From assembly GCA_029216955.1 (NCBI GenBank), contig JANAVB010002199.1, forward strand, positions 10,935,952 through 10,999,951: a stretch of 64,000 nt of DNA. Direction: 5' to 3'. How positions within the stretch are numbered: position 1 is the stretch's first letter; each line of letters starts with the position of its first letter. The notes under the pieces were generated by a model. The model saw only the letters and a list, made by a program, of their open reading frames with translations, was not told the origin of the DNA and did no database searches. Both the position numbers and the translations under genes were made by a program. Origin of the DNA: Iris pallida. Lineage: Eukaryota > Streptophyta > Magnoliopsida > Asparagales > Iridaceae. Below, piece by piece: positions 36,444-50,666 of the stretch.

Positions 36444-37679
36444 TGTCACGACCCACACCCGCTAAAAGGGCACGTGACGCGACAACGCCCAGCCCTCACC
36501 AAAAAATTGGCGTGGAACGCTGTAGATTTTTCTACTCTAAACAGTTTATATATAACAAAAACCTGTCGAGAATATGGTCAACTCCGAACGGAGGACAAGC
36601 AATGAATATATATATGAGTACTCAATCACGACTCTAAGATAACAAAGTAAAGACTGAAAGATAAAGACAACAAAACTATAATAAAATAATAACCTGTCAA
36701 GTCCAACACAAGAATATATACAAGTCCAAGTCTCTAATACAGTCCATAATAATAACAGTCTCAAAAGTAGCTGGAGACAAAGTCCAGTACAAAAGACCTA
36801 TTCTAACTAAGCAAGGGGTAAGGTCTCGCCAGGCGGAGCTAAGCCCTGCTGGACCAAAGTCTCCAAATCTATACCCACTATGTCATCTGGACCGTAGTAG
36901 GTGCAGTAGTCTCCCTCATCTGCATCTGTAATATTTTTAACATATCCTATCAGGATGGAACGAGTACAATCTACTAACAGCAGTTCACAAGATATGACAA
37001 AAGCTATAAGACAGTAAATAGAGAGTATATACAAGAAAATCATGAAATGTACATGTGAGTATCATGGCAAGGTAAGCTGTAAATCTAGAGCTAGAACAAG
37101 GCAAGTAAACTGATCATGGCATGTACAAGAATCAAGAATCATATCTCTAGGTGTGTGAGTACTAGCTACAATATGTGGCCGGCTTGGGTCTGCACAAGGT
37201 CTACTGATCAGTCAATCCAACGTAGAGTGTAGGATTGGTAGCATTCAAGATCTACAAGAATAAACAAGGTGGATAATGACCACACATCTATACTAGTACT
37301 CCCCGTCCCCGACTGGTAGAGTGGATCCAAGCAAGACACGTTATGACACGGGATTCTACGAGAAGGGAGCAATTCTCCTCGAGAATCGGTGTCTATATAC
37401 TGCACAAGAACTACAAGGGGCTTGCACAAGATATACCAAGATAACGAGGAATAACATCTCATATTGGGATCCATGAATACCAATCCGTGTGACCAATGTG
37501 TCAAGAACAAGCATATCCACACTAATTACATGAATCATAATAATCATTATAAATTGGAAAAGTGTCAGAGAATGTACTCGCCTGAAATATGATATGATGT
37601 GTCAACCGGAGCAAATGCAGCGTCTCGAGGACCTATAGAGAACAAGACGTATCAATACTATGTTTAGGAAGTAAAGTCA

Positions 37680-38030
37680 AATCAATTTAAATCCTATTAA
37701 GTCATTCTAGGTCAAGACACGTCAAACTAGGTTGTACGGGGTCAAACTAAGTCATATTAGGTCTAACTGGGTCAAACTAGGTCAACGCAAGTCAAACGGA
37801 ATCAATCGGGATCGATTTGAGTCAACAGTTGACTTTTTGGTCAACCGGTCAACTCTGGTCAACCGTGGTCAACCCTAGGTCAACTCTAGGTCACTGGTGA
37901 CTAACAGTTGACTTTCGGTCAACTGTACAAGTCTAATGGAATTTGGGACTAAATTGGGTAAAGTGTTGACCCATAGTTGACTTTTGGCCTAAAAAGTCAA
38001 CCGGGGTCAACCGGGGTCAAGACTAGGTCT
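37680..38030 (-). promoter_or_regulatory. dense TTGACC array in the 3.9-kb solo LTR
   Basis: GGTCAA or GTCAAC recurs more than fifteen times on the plus strand, so TTGACC is on the sense strand of this minus-oriented LTR. It corresponds in kind to 6464-6560 and 33317-33620. Confidence 0.5.
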
Positions 38031-38879
38031 AGACGGCTATTTCTACCCATTACCAACCTATACAACCCATATCCAAGTCCATCTTGGACTTGGAAACTCA
38101 AATCTTGGCCATGGGCCAATTTCCTATTTTACCCTTAAAAGGATAAAATTCTACCTTCGGCGATTATCTAGTTAGCCTACCTACGCTTGATATTTTGACC
38201 CGATCTCCCTAGGATAGTAGGGTACTATCCTATAGGTTCGTTATCTACCAAAATACCTAGATAAAGTGGACGTCTAGTCCACCTTACAGCCCGTTGCAAA
38301 TATCTTGAATATTTCAAGATACGCACTGATACGGCGCGATACCGGCGCCCTACGATCCTGATTCCCCCTCGGGAGCCTACCCGCAAAATCTAATTCACAT
38401 AACCTAGGCCTACGTCAAGTTTCGTCGCAATCCGACGCTCCGAGCTCAATTTCGCCCTCTAACTCGATTTCTCCTAAAAACTCCCTATTTGCTCTCATTC
38501 AAAATCTCCTCCTTAACTCTTAATTCTAATTCTTCCTTCTTCCAATTCTCCCATTCTCCTTATCCTTCTCCTCTCCTTCCACTTATTTCCTAACCTTATT
38601 TCTCTCCTTCTCTCCTTTTCTACTTTTCTTCCTTCTAATCTTCTAACTCTCTAATCTCTTATTCTTCCTACTCTATTCTAACTTCTTCTAATTTCTTCTA
38701 TCTTCCTAACTATCTAACTATCTATATATATACCTATACTCATCTATATATATACATATATATATATCTATCTACATATGTATACATTTATATATATATA
38801 TATATAGGGGGTTAAGGGGACTTAAATGGGGTGAATTGGGGGGTAAAAAGGGGGTGAAAGGGGGGGGGGGGGTCAGCTG

Positions 38880-39720
<841 letters not shown>

Positions 39721-40364
39721 ATTCAATATATAAAAGCCCCAAATTAATCCTTAACCTAGATTTTAGGGAAACCTACCAATCCTAGGGGCAAAGTGTAGAG
39801 AATTTACTTCTCAACCTTTATTGTGAAGACATAAATGCAAAAGAGTAAATGAATGGAGAATTAAATTCATACCTAAGCTTAGGTTTCCTTGGAGGAAAGA
39901 AAGGGACTTGGAAAGAAGAAGAAGTTTAGAGAGAGAGAGAGTTTGACTTGTGAAGAAAATGGGGGGTTAACATGGCCGGCCACCTCTTGGGGGGCTATTG
40001 GGTTGGGATCCAATAAGCCCCCAACCCATTAAGCTTTGTTTGGTTTGTTTCGGGTTTGGTTCGGTTTGTTTCGGTCTAATTTAATCAACTAATCAAGCTC
40101 TAAAATGGCTAATTAAACCATGGAAGTTGGGTTAATAATTTCTAGCCTAATTATGATGGTATGTGGGCTAAACCCAGCTAGTATGTGGGTACCACTAGGG
40201 TTCAGGCTACCCGGGTCTCCAATTTGAGTCCGAATTGGATAAAATCCAAACCAACCCAAATAAATCCCAAAAAAATCACATAAAATCAAATAAAATTCCT
40301 AAAAATTATAAAACTTAAAAAATGACAAAATACCCCTAATTCGAAAACTGGGGGTGACAATTTC

Positions 40365-41725
40365 ATTTCCTGATTACATCCAAATTCGAAAATCGTGATT
40401 TTAACGATCATAACTATATATTTTATCTTGCCTCAAACTCGTGCCTAAAATTTTTGACTTTCAATCATGACCAACTAGTGTGACTACAAAATTATTCGTG
40501 TCAGAATTGAACATGTTTGACTTTCTACCGTGCCAAAATGACTTGGGTCCCTTCCTAAATTGTGCTTTTAGGACCTTAATTTTTAATTCATGATTTTATC
40601 GGCATTCACAACTGAACTTGGACCTTGATCGTGCTTATGTGACCTATAATCTAATTTTTATCAAATCTATCTCTCGATCGAGCTATACTCAAAAAATTTT
40701 CTCTCCATTTGCTTCTCTTAGCCCTGTTTTAGATCATGACTATCCGACTTTGATTTTCATGATCTTGATAATCTTAACCCTCAAATCGTGCTAAAAATCT
40801 TGAACCCTAATCGACTGTGTCGAATAGATCTCCTTCGTACTTGAATTTTGATTCTCTAATCGCTCGTGCTCAGGTTTCATTCCTGATCAAGACTAGATTT
40901 TCGATTTCCTCGTTCTATTCCAAATCGTTTCCTAAGTGGTTAATCATCATAAATTCTGAATGCGTCTGGGTCTTGATTTCACTCATGACTAGGTGGTTAA
41001 ATTCTTGATCAATGTTGTACTAAGCATTGTTTATTCCGAACAATGCCCAATCACGTCATTTTCATCTTGATCGTGCCTAAGTATAAACCTAAATCTAATT
41101 TCATCGAGCTGAAATCCTGTTAATCAAATTTTTGACTTGATTGTAATCGGACAAAGCTCAAGTTTTGATTTCGTTGTCGTACCTCTATCGTGCCAAGTGA
41201 ACTTAGACTATTTCCAATTTTAATCGCGTTCGAACTTGGATCGTATTTCATGATTTTATTAATCATACTCCCTAATCTTTGATCGGGCTTATAAGACCTT
41301 GACTTCGATCCTTGTTTGTGTCTGAAATTTCATCTCAACCACGCCAAACCTTGTTTTGGTCATGGTTAGCTTTTCATCTTGATCGGGCCTGTGCGACTTT
41401 CGGGTTGATTTCCATCAACCTAAGTCCTACAAATCACCCCGTACTTGAACTTCATGTATATCTTCGATTCTCCTAATCGTCTCTAAAATCGTGCCCCAAT
41501 GACTTGACTTATTTCTGAATCATGCACATATGGTTTTGTTCATGTCATGATTCTATCGTGCCAAAATCCCGCATCGTGCCTGAACAATTTTGAATTGATT
41601 ATTTTGATCGTGCAAAACTCGTCATTCTTGGATCGTGCCTAAAATATTGCCTAAATCTTCTATCATGTTTTAACCCTACTACCAACCTTTAATTTCGAGG
41701 ACGAAATTTTATAAGATGAGTAGGA
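40365..41725 (+). mobile_element. interior of the A/B element, second part
   Basis: It continues the interior after the solo LTR. No coding frame. Words ATCGTGCC/GATCGTGC recur more than ten times at irregular spacing, also in 36100-36430. It ends in TTTCGAGGACGAA and AAGATGAGTAGGA, the polyprotein-end and polypurine context directly before LTR B. Confidence 0.75.
41690..41725 (+). promoter_or_regulatory. polypurine-tract region before LTR B
   Basis: TTTCGAGGACGAAATTT followed by AAGATGAGTAGGA immediately before TGTAAGCCCC. This fixes plus orientation and marks B as the 3' LTR of the A/B element. Confidence 0.7.
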
Positions 41726-41819
41726 TGTAAGCCCCATGAAATTCTAGAATTTATTTTTTTAAATTTTTAAAAATGAATTATTATTTTCTCATTTTTTTCC
41801 CTAAAAATATCTCTATCCC

Positions 41820-41901
<82 letters not shown>

Positions 41902-43015
41902 CCTCTCTCTCTCTCTCTCACACTCTCATCAACACACACACACCCACTCCACCATCACCATCAGCTCACCCCCACACCCTCTCTCTCACAGCCGACTTCA
42001 CCCCACCTCTCTCTAAAATATCTCTCTCTCTCTCCCTCTTTATATTATACACACACACAGACACACACTCATATAATATATTAATCTCTCTCTCTCTCTT
42101 CTTAATCACCACCACCCCTTCTCTCCTTCCTCCCGCGGCCAACCGTCACCCGGACCACCCCACGAGTCCCCGCGCCCCTGGCGAACCCCCACGGCCACAC
42201 CACGGCGACCAACCGTGCGGCCACGCCACGCACGTGTGTGCAGGCGCGCGTGAGGCTGCAGCAGCAATGTGGGGCGACGCCACCACCGCATGCCACCCAT
42301 GCGCTGCCGGGCAGCCAACGTCGCCGCCGTGCCAGGCCGGCGAGCACCTCCCCCCATGCGGCCAGCAGTCCGGCGAGCTGCAACAGCAGCGACGCAACAG
42401 CAGGTGCACGGGCGCACGGCCAACCGCGGGCCCTGGGCCGCCGCCGGGCCGTCAACGCCGCCGGCGACCCCCCTAGCCGCGTGCAGCTCCGACGAACCCC
42501 CCCTGGGCAGCGCCCTCCTCCCCGGCGCGATACACGGGCGATTCGTGCATTTTGGACGAAATCCCGCCGTGACGCACGATTTCAAATTTTAGAATTTGCG
42601 TCTCGGGGCAGCAACTTTGTACGGATTTTCTGGACAATTCGACCGTTGGATCGGCGAACTCTTTGCTTCGTCACAATCTCGGTATATACCCCTTCATCCC
42701 ACTCAAATTTCATCCGTTAATTTCGTCGTTTGATAGATCAAAACCGGCCACCAAGTTGACGTTTTAATTTGAGCTATTTTTGGACAGTTTCGTGGAGCCG
42801 ACTTCGTCAGCTCGTAACTCCGCCGTCGCAGCTCCGTCTGGCGTGCCAGTAGTTCCTGTGCGAAGCTGGTATAACCCTCTTCCTGTCCCCTTTAGATTTC
42901 ATTTCAGTTTGAGCTTATTAGGTCGGTCGAATTCGACGCCAAAGTTGGTCGTTCGAATTCTTAGTGTTGCACTTGTAAAATTCTATTTTTGAACCCGGGA
43001 CTCTAGATTCAATTT

Positions 43016-43610
43016 TTGACACCACCAGTAGACTCGTGGCGTCGTTCTGGCATGTTTTCATATAAAGTTTGCTTGATTTGGAGAACGTGGGCCCTGGCAC
43101 GTTTTTCGGTGCAAAGCGGATCCCACTTTCTGAGTCAACGGGACTTTTTGACGCCGGCTCATCGGAATCCAATTCCAGATATACCGTTGAGTTCGTATCG
43201 TCATTCTGGACTCGTTGACATATAATTTGCTAGGTTTTAGTGGACATTGGTTCCGGCACGTATTTCGGTGCAAGTCGGATACCAATATCCGGTCCAACGG
43301 GTCATTTTGAGATCGGCTCATCGGAATCCAATTCCGGATATACTGTTGAGTTCGTATCGTCATTCTGGACTCGTTGACATATAATTTGCTGAGTTCTGAG
43401 GACCTTGGCTCCGACACGCTTTTCCGTGCAAATCGAATTTCCAGTATCCGGGTTAACGGACCAATTTGAGATCGGGTCATCAGAATCCAATTCTGGTTAT
43501 ACCGTTGGATTCGTATCGTCATTCTGGATTTGTGGACATATAATTTGTTAGGTTTGGCAGACTAGAATTTTTGCACATTTTTCAGTGCAAAGCGGGTCCG
43601 ACACGGACAC
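43016..43610. repeat. 160-bp tandem repeat in LTR B
   Basis: Same units as 32530-33110, with the same order and copy number. Confidence 0.9.
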
Positions 43611-43823
43611 CGTTTTAACCCGAAATTACCTTTTTACTCCTGTGTCCAAATTAGACTTATGGACAGGCTATTCTAGCTGATTTGACCATTCTAGACACGT
43701 TGGTGAAGTTAGTTTCATCATCCGACAACATCTGTAGGTTTCACCCTATTATTATAATCTTTCTCTTTTGTGGTATTTTGAGATCCATCGATTCTAATGA
43801 TTTTACCATCACTGGAATCGATA

Positions 43824-44122
43824 TGTTGACCCTGTAGATGTTTATAGAGACTAGCTTTGGCTGTGTTTGACCATGGTTGACTACTTTGACTGAACGTCGA
43901 AGTAGAGTCAACATTTGACCTAGGTTAGACTAGTTTGACCTTGGTTGACCAGAGTTGACCAGTTGACCAAAAGTCAACTGTTAGTCAAACATTAGCCTAG
44001 TTTGACATAGAGTTGACCATAGTTGACTAGAGTTGACCAGTTGACCAAAAGTCAACTGTAAGTCAACCATTGACCCAGTTTGACCTAGTGTGACCTATTT
44101 TGACTTAGTTGACTGAGTCTGA
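43824..44122 (+). promoter_or_regulatory. TTGACC array in LTR B
   Basis: Nearly identical to 33317-33620. Confidence 0.5.
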
Positions 44123-44886
44123 CCTAGATTTGCGTAGCTTATACTATAGAATCAAGCCTAACACTGTTGAACCCTAATTAGCTTATATATATCTTATCTT
44201 TAGGTCTGTGGCATCACTCTGAGCATCGACCCCATTTGACAGCTCAGGACCGCAGGCGAGTACATTCACTGATAGTTTTCATTGTCTTGATATCTGCTAT
44301 ATCCGATTCAGTCGTAGTGTCTTACTTGATTCTCAGTCACGATAGTTCACGGACTAGTATATACCGAATTCCTGTCATGAGATGTCATTCTTGGATTTTC
44401 TTGGGATACTAGTACTTGCTCGATCTTGTTCTTGTACTTGTATTGACACCGATTCCTGAGAAGGAGTAGCTACCTTCTTATGGAATCTCGTGCCATGACG
44501 TGCTATGTCCGGATCCGTATACTATTCGGGGAATGGAGAATATTATAGATAGTGTGATCAATGCCCACCTTGAGTTACTACTTGTTTCATAGCTATACCC
44601 TCACCTCACGATGGGTATAGCCTGACCTGTGCTACTACTTGCTCCATAGCTTACCATCCCGGCCGGACCGAGTCTACGCACTTGTAGCCGGTCGGCTGGA
44701 AGCCTGATCTTGACCTATACCGATCACATTATGCTATAATATTCGAGGCACATTTTATATTTACTTTATCTTATCATATATCCTGTTCTATTCTACATTC
44801 AGTACTTTCTCACCATGCTATAATATTCAGATTACTCACTTGTTCTATATGCCATTATATTGTACTTTGATTGGAGACTAAGCTCT

Positions 44887-44951
44887 GTTCGGAAGAAGAG
44901 TTACAACCCCGGTCCTTGTTTGGTTTAAGGGTTGTAACTCAGCTTCCGAAC
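44887..44951 (+). promoter_or_regulatory. conserved LTR stem-loop, copy 3 (LTR B)
   Basis: GTTCGGAAGAAGAGTTACAA pairs with TTGTAACTCAGCTTCCGAAC; the loop keeps CCGGTCCTTGTTTGGTT. Confidence 0.6.
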
Positions 44952-45442
44952 GGTTCCCAAGTCTTCATATATCTTTGTCTTGTAGTTCATTATACTGTCT
45001 CTTAAAGAATTTGTCAATTCACATGGAACTGCTGTTAGTCCTTGTACTTGCTCATTTTTCTGACAGGATACCGTTGATAATATTTTAGGAGTTGTTATAC
45101 CATTAGTGGACTTCATGATGTTGCTATCTGAGGTGGATCTCACTATTCTTCTATGTGAGTTGCCTGGTAGTTATCCTTAGTTCGTCTTATTTTTTTTCTC
45201 CTTTATTTTCCTGTCTTATGATTCCTTCTAGTAGTTTCTAGTTGTTCTTGTGCTTTAGTTATCTTTCTTGTCTTATCATCCCTAGCTGTTGTGATGTGAC
45301 TAGAGTATATTTATAGTTATAGGCCTTCTAAACGTAGTGTATATTTATTGGGTACTAGACAGCGTTCTACCGTCGATACTGCGGCGTAGGCTGGGCGTGG
45401 CCCACGTATTCGTATCCGTATATCCGGGTGCGAGTCGTAACA

Positions 45443-46542
45443 CGTTTTTAGTGGTGGCCCATGCAGGTCAGTCTTTGCAATTAATGCGAAGTCGTGGTAG
45501 TACTTGAGCTTTTCTGTACTACTACGAGCCTGTCCTAGGATTAAGGTTGAGTAATGGAATATTTTAGGAATTTTGTAATCAGTCACATATTAGGAAACTC
45601 TTGGTAGATCCAGGGATGACCCCTGGGAATCTTATTTCAAACTTTTCGAAACTTTTCTCATTTGTTTATGTCTGTCCTGATTTCTGAAACATCTGTCCGT
45701 TATAAACTTTATTCTTTCTTGGAATGAGTTTGTGGACCCAGAGGGAAGGTATAAGTTGGACTTATATGTCTTCTAGGTTGAGACGAGAATATAATTTGCC
45801 AGTCTCATATCAGGTTGAGATTGTTTTAGATTATATCCCAATGATTTCCTTTTATCTTGACCTAGATAGTACCTTTGGACATCTCCTGAGAATTTTCTTC
45901 TAAACTCTACCTCGGGATCTGTTTCCGCTAGTTTCCATCTACTTATCCTTGATCCGTTGTTGAAAATTTTGAATCTTGATGTTCGTTCGTTGTTGACTTT
46001 GATTTTGATTCTGTTTGAAGATAAGTTTTTAAGGATTGAGTTAAGATATCCTGATAAACATATTTGATGGAGACGATGGGAACGATAAATGTCTACTTTA
46101 CTTATGGAGTTGGAATTTATCGCAGTCATATTAGCTAGCCTGACAGGGACATGGAGCCTGATTTTGGATATACTATCCTAGTTATAGAATTTAGATTCTC
46201 TTGCAGCCATACCGGTTGGCGTGGTAAGGAATCTAGATGACATGATTATAGGGTGTATACCTTAGTTATGGACTCTATCATTTATTGCAGCTATGCTTAC
46301 TGGCGTGGCATAAATTCTAGCAGCATGGTTTTGGATAGACGTGTATGGTTATCAGGTCGTATCTTAAATTGATTCACTTCTTTTGACCAAATGATGAGGA
46401 CAATTCATACCCTTATTTTTTGACTTATCATTCATTTCTTTTCTCATCGTATGATGATTTCCTCATCTTGCCATCATTTCTTTTGACTTGTTTAGCTATG
46501 TCTTGATTACACCAATCACCTATCTCATATCTATATCTGTCA
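45443..46542 (+). mobile_element. second, partial interior of the A/B element after LTR B
   Basis: It repeats 34936-36035 with few differences, then stops abruptly after ATCTGTCA. It joins X-type sequence at 46547 through four bases (ACGA). A 3' LTR should be followed by host sequence, not interior, so this marks a tandem or recombined structure. Confidence 0.85.
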
Positions 46543-48690
46543 ACGAGTGCATTACGATGAATCGTTGACTCGAAGAGTTGCGTTGATCCGATGAGGTATC
46601 GATGTGAATCGATACAAGTGTTACGTTGGCCAAAGGTAAGCTTTGAGTCGGTTGGAATCTATGAATCGAATCGATGCAAAGGATAAGTCCCGTTGAGCAA
46701 GTGCTAATTTTAGTTGATCTGGTGTGCAGGCTATGCTTTTATGCTGGACGATAAGAGGTCGGCATTTTGCCTTATGCAATGAAGTGTCCGCAGAACCAAA
46801 TCGTGGCCTTGCAACGGATTGTGGCATGGGCGCGATAGGCCAAATCGACCAAGTAGTTCAAAGAAATGGCTAAGTCCGGGAGTTAGCTATGCGACCGAGT
46901 TATGGAAGCGAGACGCTTCAACACAGCGAAACGGCAAGGCGTATCGACTTAAGGTGGGCGGGTTCTTGACTCTCTCTCCCTATTCCTTTACGTCTAATGA
47001 AATATATCATTGTATGCGTAGTAGCTATTGAGTTAGCGTGCGTGGCTCGGCGATTAAGTGTCGGAGTATGTGTTGAACACTAAGATAGAACATTGAACAA
47101 TCGAACAATTGAAGCGACGTGCATCAAGTGTACGAGTCGCGGTAGGGCGATGATGGTAGAACATTGAAAGACAATATCGAGATGTGCATCACGTACACGC
47201 CTCCGAGAACATTGAACACTAGGCGTAGAACATTGATTACGGCGCTGAGCGTGCCCTCGGGCACTTATGCTATGAAATGACTGAGTAACTACGGAATTAG
47301 GCTATGAGAATAACTTACGAATGGTACGCGCTGAATATGAGTACGAGACGACTAAGTCGTTGGGCATCGTACATCAATATGGATGTGTTGGGGCATAACG
47401 CCGACGGAGCTCCCCATATGGTTGGTAGATTATGTTATGAGACGCGAATATGTTTATGGCACGGGAAACCGTTTATGGAGCGAGACTATGTTTATGGAAC
47501 ACGAGATGGATTGGAATGTGTGACTTGTATGCTATGGCGCGTATTGCATGGTCAATGGACTCGGATTGTCCGTGCACGGGTGCAGCTTCCCTCGGACGGT
47601 TACGCCGGGGCACCGGGACCGTTCGGCCTAGGAGAGAATTATGTGTGGTATTTATAGTGCACATCATTCGGACGGATTGTGACCGTCCAGTGCTGTGATA
47701 AGCTATAATATCCGTAAGTTTGGGATCCTTTAGATACTGGGCTAGCAACCCGTATCGAAGTGATTGTAGGCTTACACATAAGAGATGCCAAGTCTATTAC
47801 GGTGCAAAACACCGTGACCTTCATATAGATAGGACCGGTGGGCTGAGATGAGAGTTGGGTGCAGGCGCAGGGCCTGCGACCCTTATGTATGGTCTAAGTT
47901 TATGTTTGGTTGTTACGTGAATGATATGATTCTATGTTAAGTTCTAACCCGTACAGGCTAGGCAAAATGAGACGGAGATGTGCACGAGCACTAAGTTTAT
48001 GCTCATATCATGCCTAACTGTATCTGCTACAGGAACACGGTAGTGGACACATTATGATAAAGTTGCCATACGTAAACATTGCCATGAAATCGATCCTAAG
48101 GCTAAATAGGAAGATCACAAATTAAGATGCATGTTTCACTAAAGATATTCAGTGTTTGGTTTGGGTGCTAGCGGGTCTTGATCAGTGCGAAGCGAGGACG
48201 AAAGCACTAATCCCCCACTAGTTTATGTGCAGGCTCAGGTTATGATCGTCTCGGGGCGGGGCTTGGCTAGGACGCGCCGAGGCATGGAGTCCTTAGCGTT
48301 CAAGAGGAGCTACCGCATAGGCGTTCGGACTTGCGACATGGAGATGTTCGGCCGAAAACTACTTGGTGGCTATAAAGAGGCATAATGTATGGAACAATGT
48401 AATCCTTTGTGAGCTAGAGAGATCATGAGCGTTGTAGCCAATTGACATATTATGTTGGGCTATTCAGAGCCTTGTAACCTTCAGTTCATTATGATTAAAA
48501 AGTGATTCTTGTTGTATTCTTTGTTTCCTTCCGCTGCTTATGTTATCAAATTGAGATAGTTCTATGTGAACCCGTTATCTTGCCTTGCACGATCGCAACT
48601 CCAGGCTCGTGCGGCATCACGCCCCAGCGAGGACGATGATTAGGATAAAATCTAGCGAGGACGAGCGATTTTCCGGATCGGGGCGTGACA
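46543..48690. mobile_element. LTR-type sequence X, right part (X2)
   Basis: 46547-47793 repeats 22389-23639. X2 then reads through CAAGT into CTATTACGG without the LTR A insertion and ends GGGGCGTGACA, followed by the target duplication GGAAC. No gene was recognised in it. Confidence 0.75.
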
Positions 48691-49274
48691 GGAACAAGAT
48701 GAACAGAAACAGGTATATGCATAATAAGATTTTTAAGTCATTCGGCTTCTGTATAAGTAGTGTCCAAAGCTATCATTTCAGAGTCCATTGTACTCTTGGC
48801 AATGATAGTTTGTTTACATGATCCCAAGGAGATTGTATCTCCTACTAGGGTGAAAACATATCCAGTAGTGGATTTCACATCATGTGAATCAGTTACCCAA
48901 TTTGCATCTAAGTAACCTTCTATGATATCAGGGTGTCTTGTATAATGAAGTTTATAATCTAGAGTACCCTTAAGATATTTGAATACTTTGTCCAATGCAG
49001 TCCAATATGACTGGTTTGGGTTACTAGTATATCTACTTAGTCTTCCAATAGCAAATGCAATATCAGGTCTGGTCCTATTTGTTATGTACATAAGGGACCC
49101 TTTCATCTGTAAATATCTATGTTGTTCTATAGGAGATCCTTCATTCTTCCTGAGAACAACATTACTGTCATAGGGAGTGTGGGCAGATTTTTTATCAAAA
49201 TACTCAAACTTTTTTAGCATTTTCTCAATTGAATGTGCTAAGGATAGAGTATAGCCCTCTTTGCATTTGGACAC
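48691..49274 (-). pseudogene. copia-2 RNase H, N-terminal part
   Basis: Frame features: AHTPYDSNVVLRKNEG, YLQMKGSLMYITNRTRPDIA, YTSNPNQSYWTALDKVFKYL, GYLDANWVTDSHDVKSTTGY, SCKQTIIAKSTMDSEMIAL. An in-frame stop follows TYTEAE, where copia elements normally read TEAEW. It overlaps the RT frame with a shift near 49270. The RNase H continues at 22367 beyond the nest. Confidence 0.9.
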
Positions 49275-49840
49275 TGCATTCCTAGGATCAGGTTTGCTTC
49301 ACCTAGGTCTTTCATATCAAATTGGTTAAATAAATAATTCTTAGTGTTATTTATCAGTTCCAGTGAAGATCCAGGAATAAGGATATCATCAACATACAAG
49401 CATAAGATGACACAATTTCCATTTGTATTTTTAGAATACAAACATTTGTCAAATTCATTTGGCACAAAACCAAATTCTAAAATGACTTTGTCAAATTTGT
49501 TATGCCATTGCTTGGGAGCTTCTTTTAGACCATAAAGAGATTTCACTAATTTACAAACCTTCTTTTCTTGAACTTTAGCAATGAAGCCTTCAGGTTGATC
49601 CATATATATCTCTTCCTCTAAATCTCCATTTAGAAATGTTGTCTTTATATCCATTTGATAGATCAGCATATCATGAATGGAAGATAAGGCTAGGAGGGTT
49701 CTAATAGAAGTAATCATTGCTATATGAGAGTTGGTATCAAAGTAATCTAATCCCTTTTTCTGGGTGAAATCTTTGGCTACTAATCTAGCCTTATATTTCT
49801 CTATGGTACCATAGGCTCTAAGTTTATTTTTGAATATCAA
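49238..49840 (-). pseudogene. copia-2 reverse transcriptase
   Basis: KARLVAKDFTQKKGLDYFDT, YQMDIKTTFLNGDLEEEIYM, VCKLVKSLYGLKEAPKQWH and the catalytic CLYVDDILIPGS are all intact. Upstream, a stop interrupts the linker before the domain (TWF*A near 49880) and another lies near 50070. It would copy element RNA into DNA; this copy is disrupted by stops and a frameshift. Confidence 0.92.
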
Positions 49841-50191
49841 CTTACAACCTATGGGTTTACTACCTAAGGGTAGGTCTGCTTAAAACCAAGTATTGTTCTC
49901 CATAATGGAGTTATACTCATTGTTAATAGCTTCTTTCCAGAAAGGGGCATCAGAAGAAGATATGGCTTCTTCATAACTTGAGGGATCACCCTTAATCAAA
50001 AATGTGAAGAATCCTTCTCCTAAATTCTTTTCAATCCTTTCTCTTTTACTCATTCGAGGTACTATATCTTATTCTGGTTGAAAACTTGATATTTGAACCT
50101 GGGAACTAGTAGATGGAGTAAGAGAAGGGTTGGAGGAAGATGAAGAAGTTCTAACCTTAAATAGAAATATGTTCTCAAAGTAAACTATATC

Positions 50192-50666
50192 TCAAGCTTC
50201 TATAATTGTGTTATTAGAAATTTTATTCACTTCAGAATAGGTAACAAGAAATCTATTAGCATTACTATCTAGGACATATCCTATGAACACAACATCTACA
50301 GTCTTAGGTCCTAGCTTTATCTTTTTAGGTTCAGAAATCCCTACCTTAGCTAGACATCCCCAAACTTTGAGGTAATTAATCATACGGGTTTGACCTTTCC
50401 ATAAATTATATGGTGTCTTATCATTAGTTTTACTAGGTATCCTATTAAGGATATAACAGGCTAACAATAAGGCTTCTCCCCAAAGATTATCAGGGACACC
50501 TGAGCTGAGAAGCATGACATTTACCATGTCTAACAGAGTACGATTCTTCCTTTCAGTAACTCCGTTGGACTGTGGGGAATAAGGAGCGGTAACCTCATAA
50601 ATAATTCTATGCTCTTTACAGAAGTTAGCTATTTCAAGTTTGTAATAAAGACTTTTGTTCTTGCAA
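50192..50666 (-). pseudogene. copia-2 integrase, C-terminal part
   Basis: It reads FCKEHRIIYEVTAPYSPQSN then GVTERKNRTLLDMVNVML (with the last catalytic glutamate), DNLWGEALLLACYILNRIPS, LKVWGCLAKV and VDVVFIGYVLDSNANRF. The first two catalytic residues, gag and protease are missing because the element is joined at 50667 to an unrelated inverted LTR piece. Confidence 0.9.

Larger units (their letters stand above)
41726..45442 (+). mobile_element. LTR B of the A/B element (3,717 bp)
   Basis: Begins TGTAAGCCCCATGAAATTC, ends GAGTCGTAACA. It is the uninterrupted partner of LTR A, with the empty CACTA-1 site at 42748-42750. It contains a (TA)n tract (41825-41900), GC-rich 42110-42540, 160-bp repeats (43016-43610), a TTGACC array (43824-44122) and the stem-loop (44887-44951). 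Confidence 0.9.
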
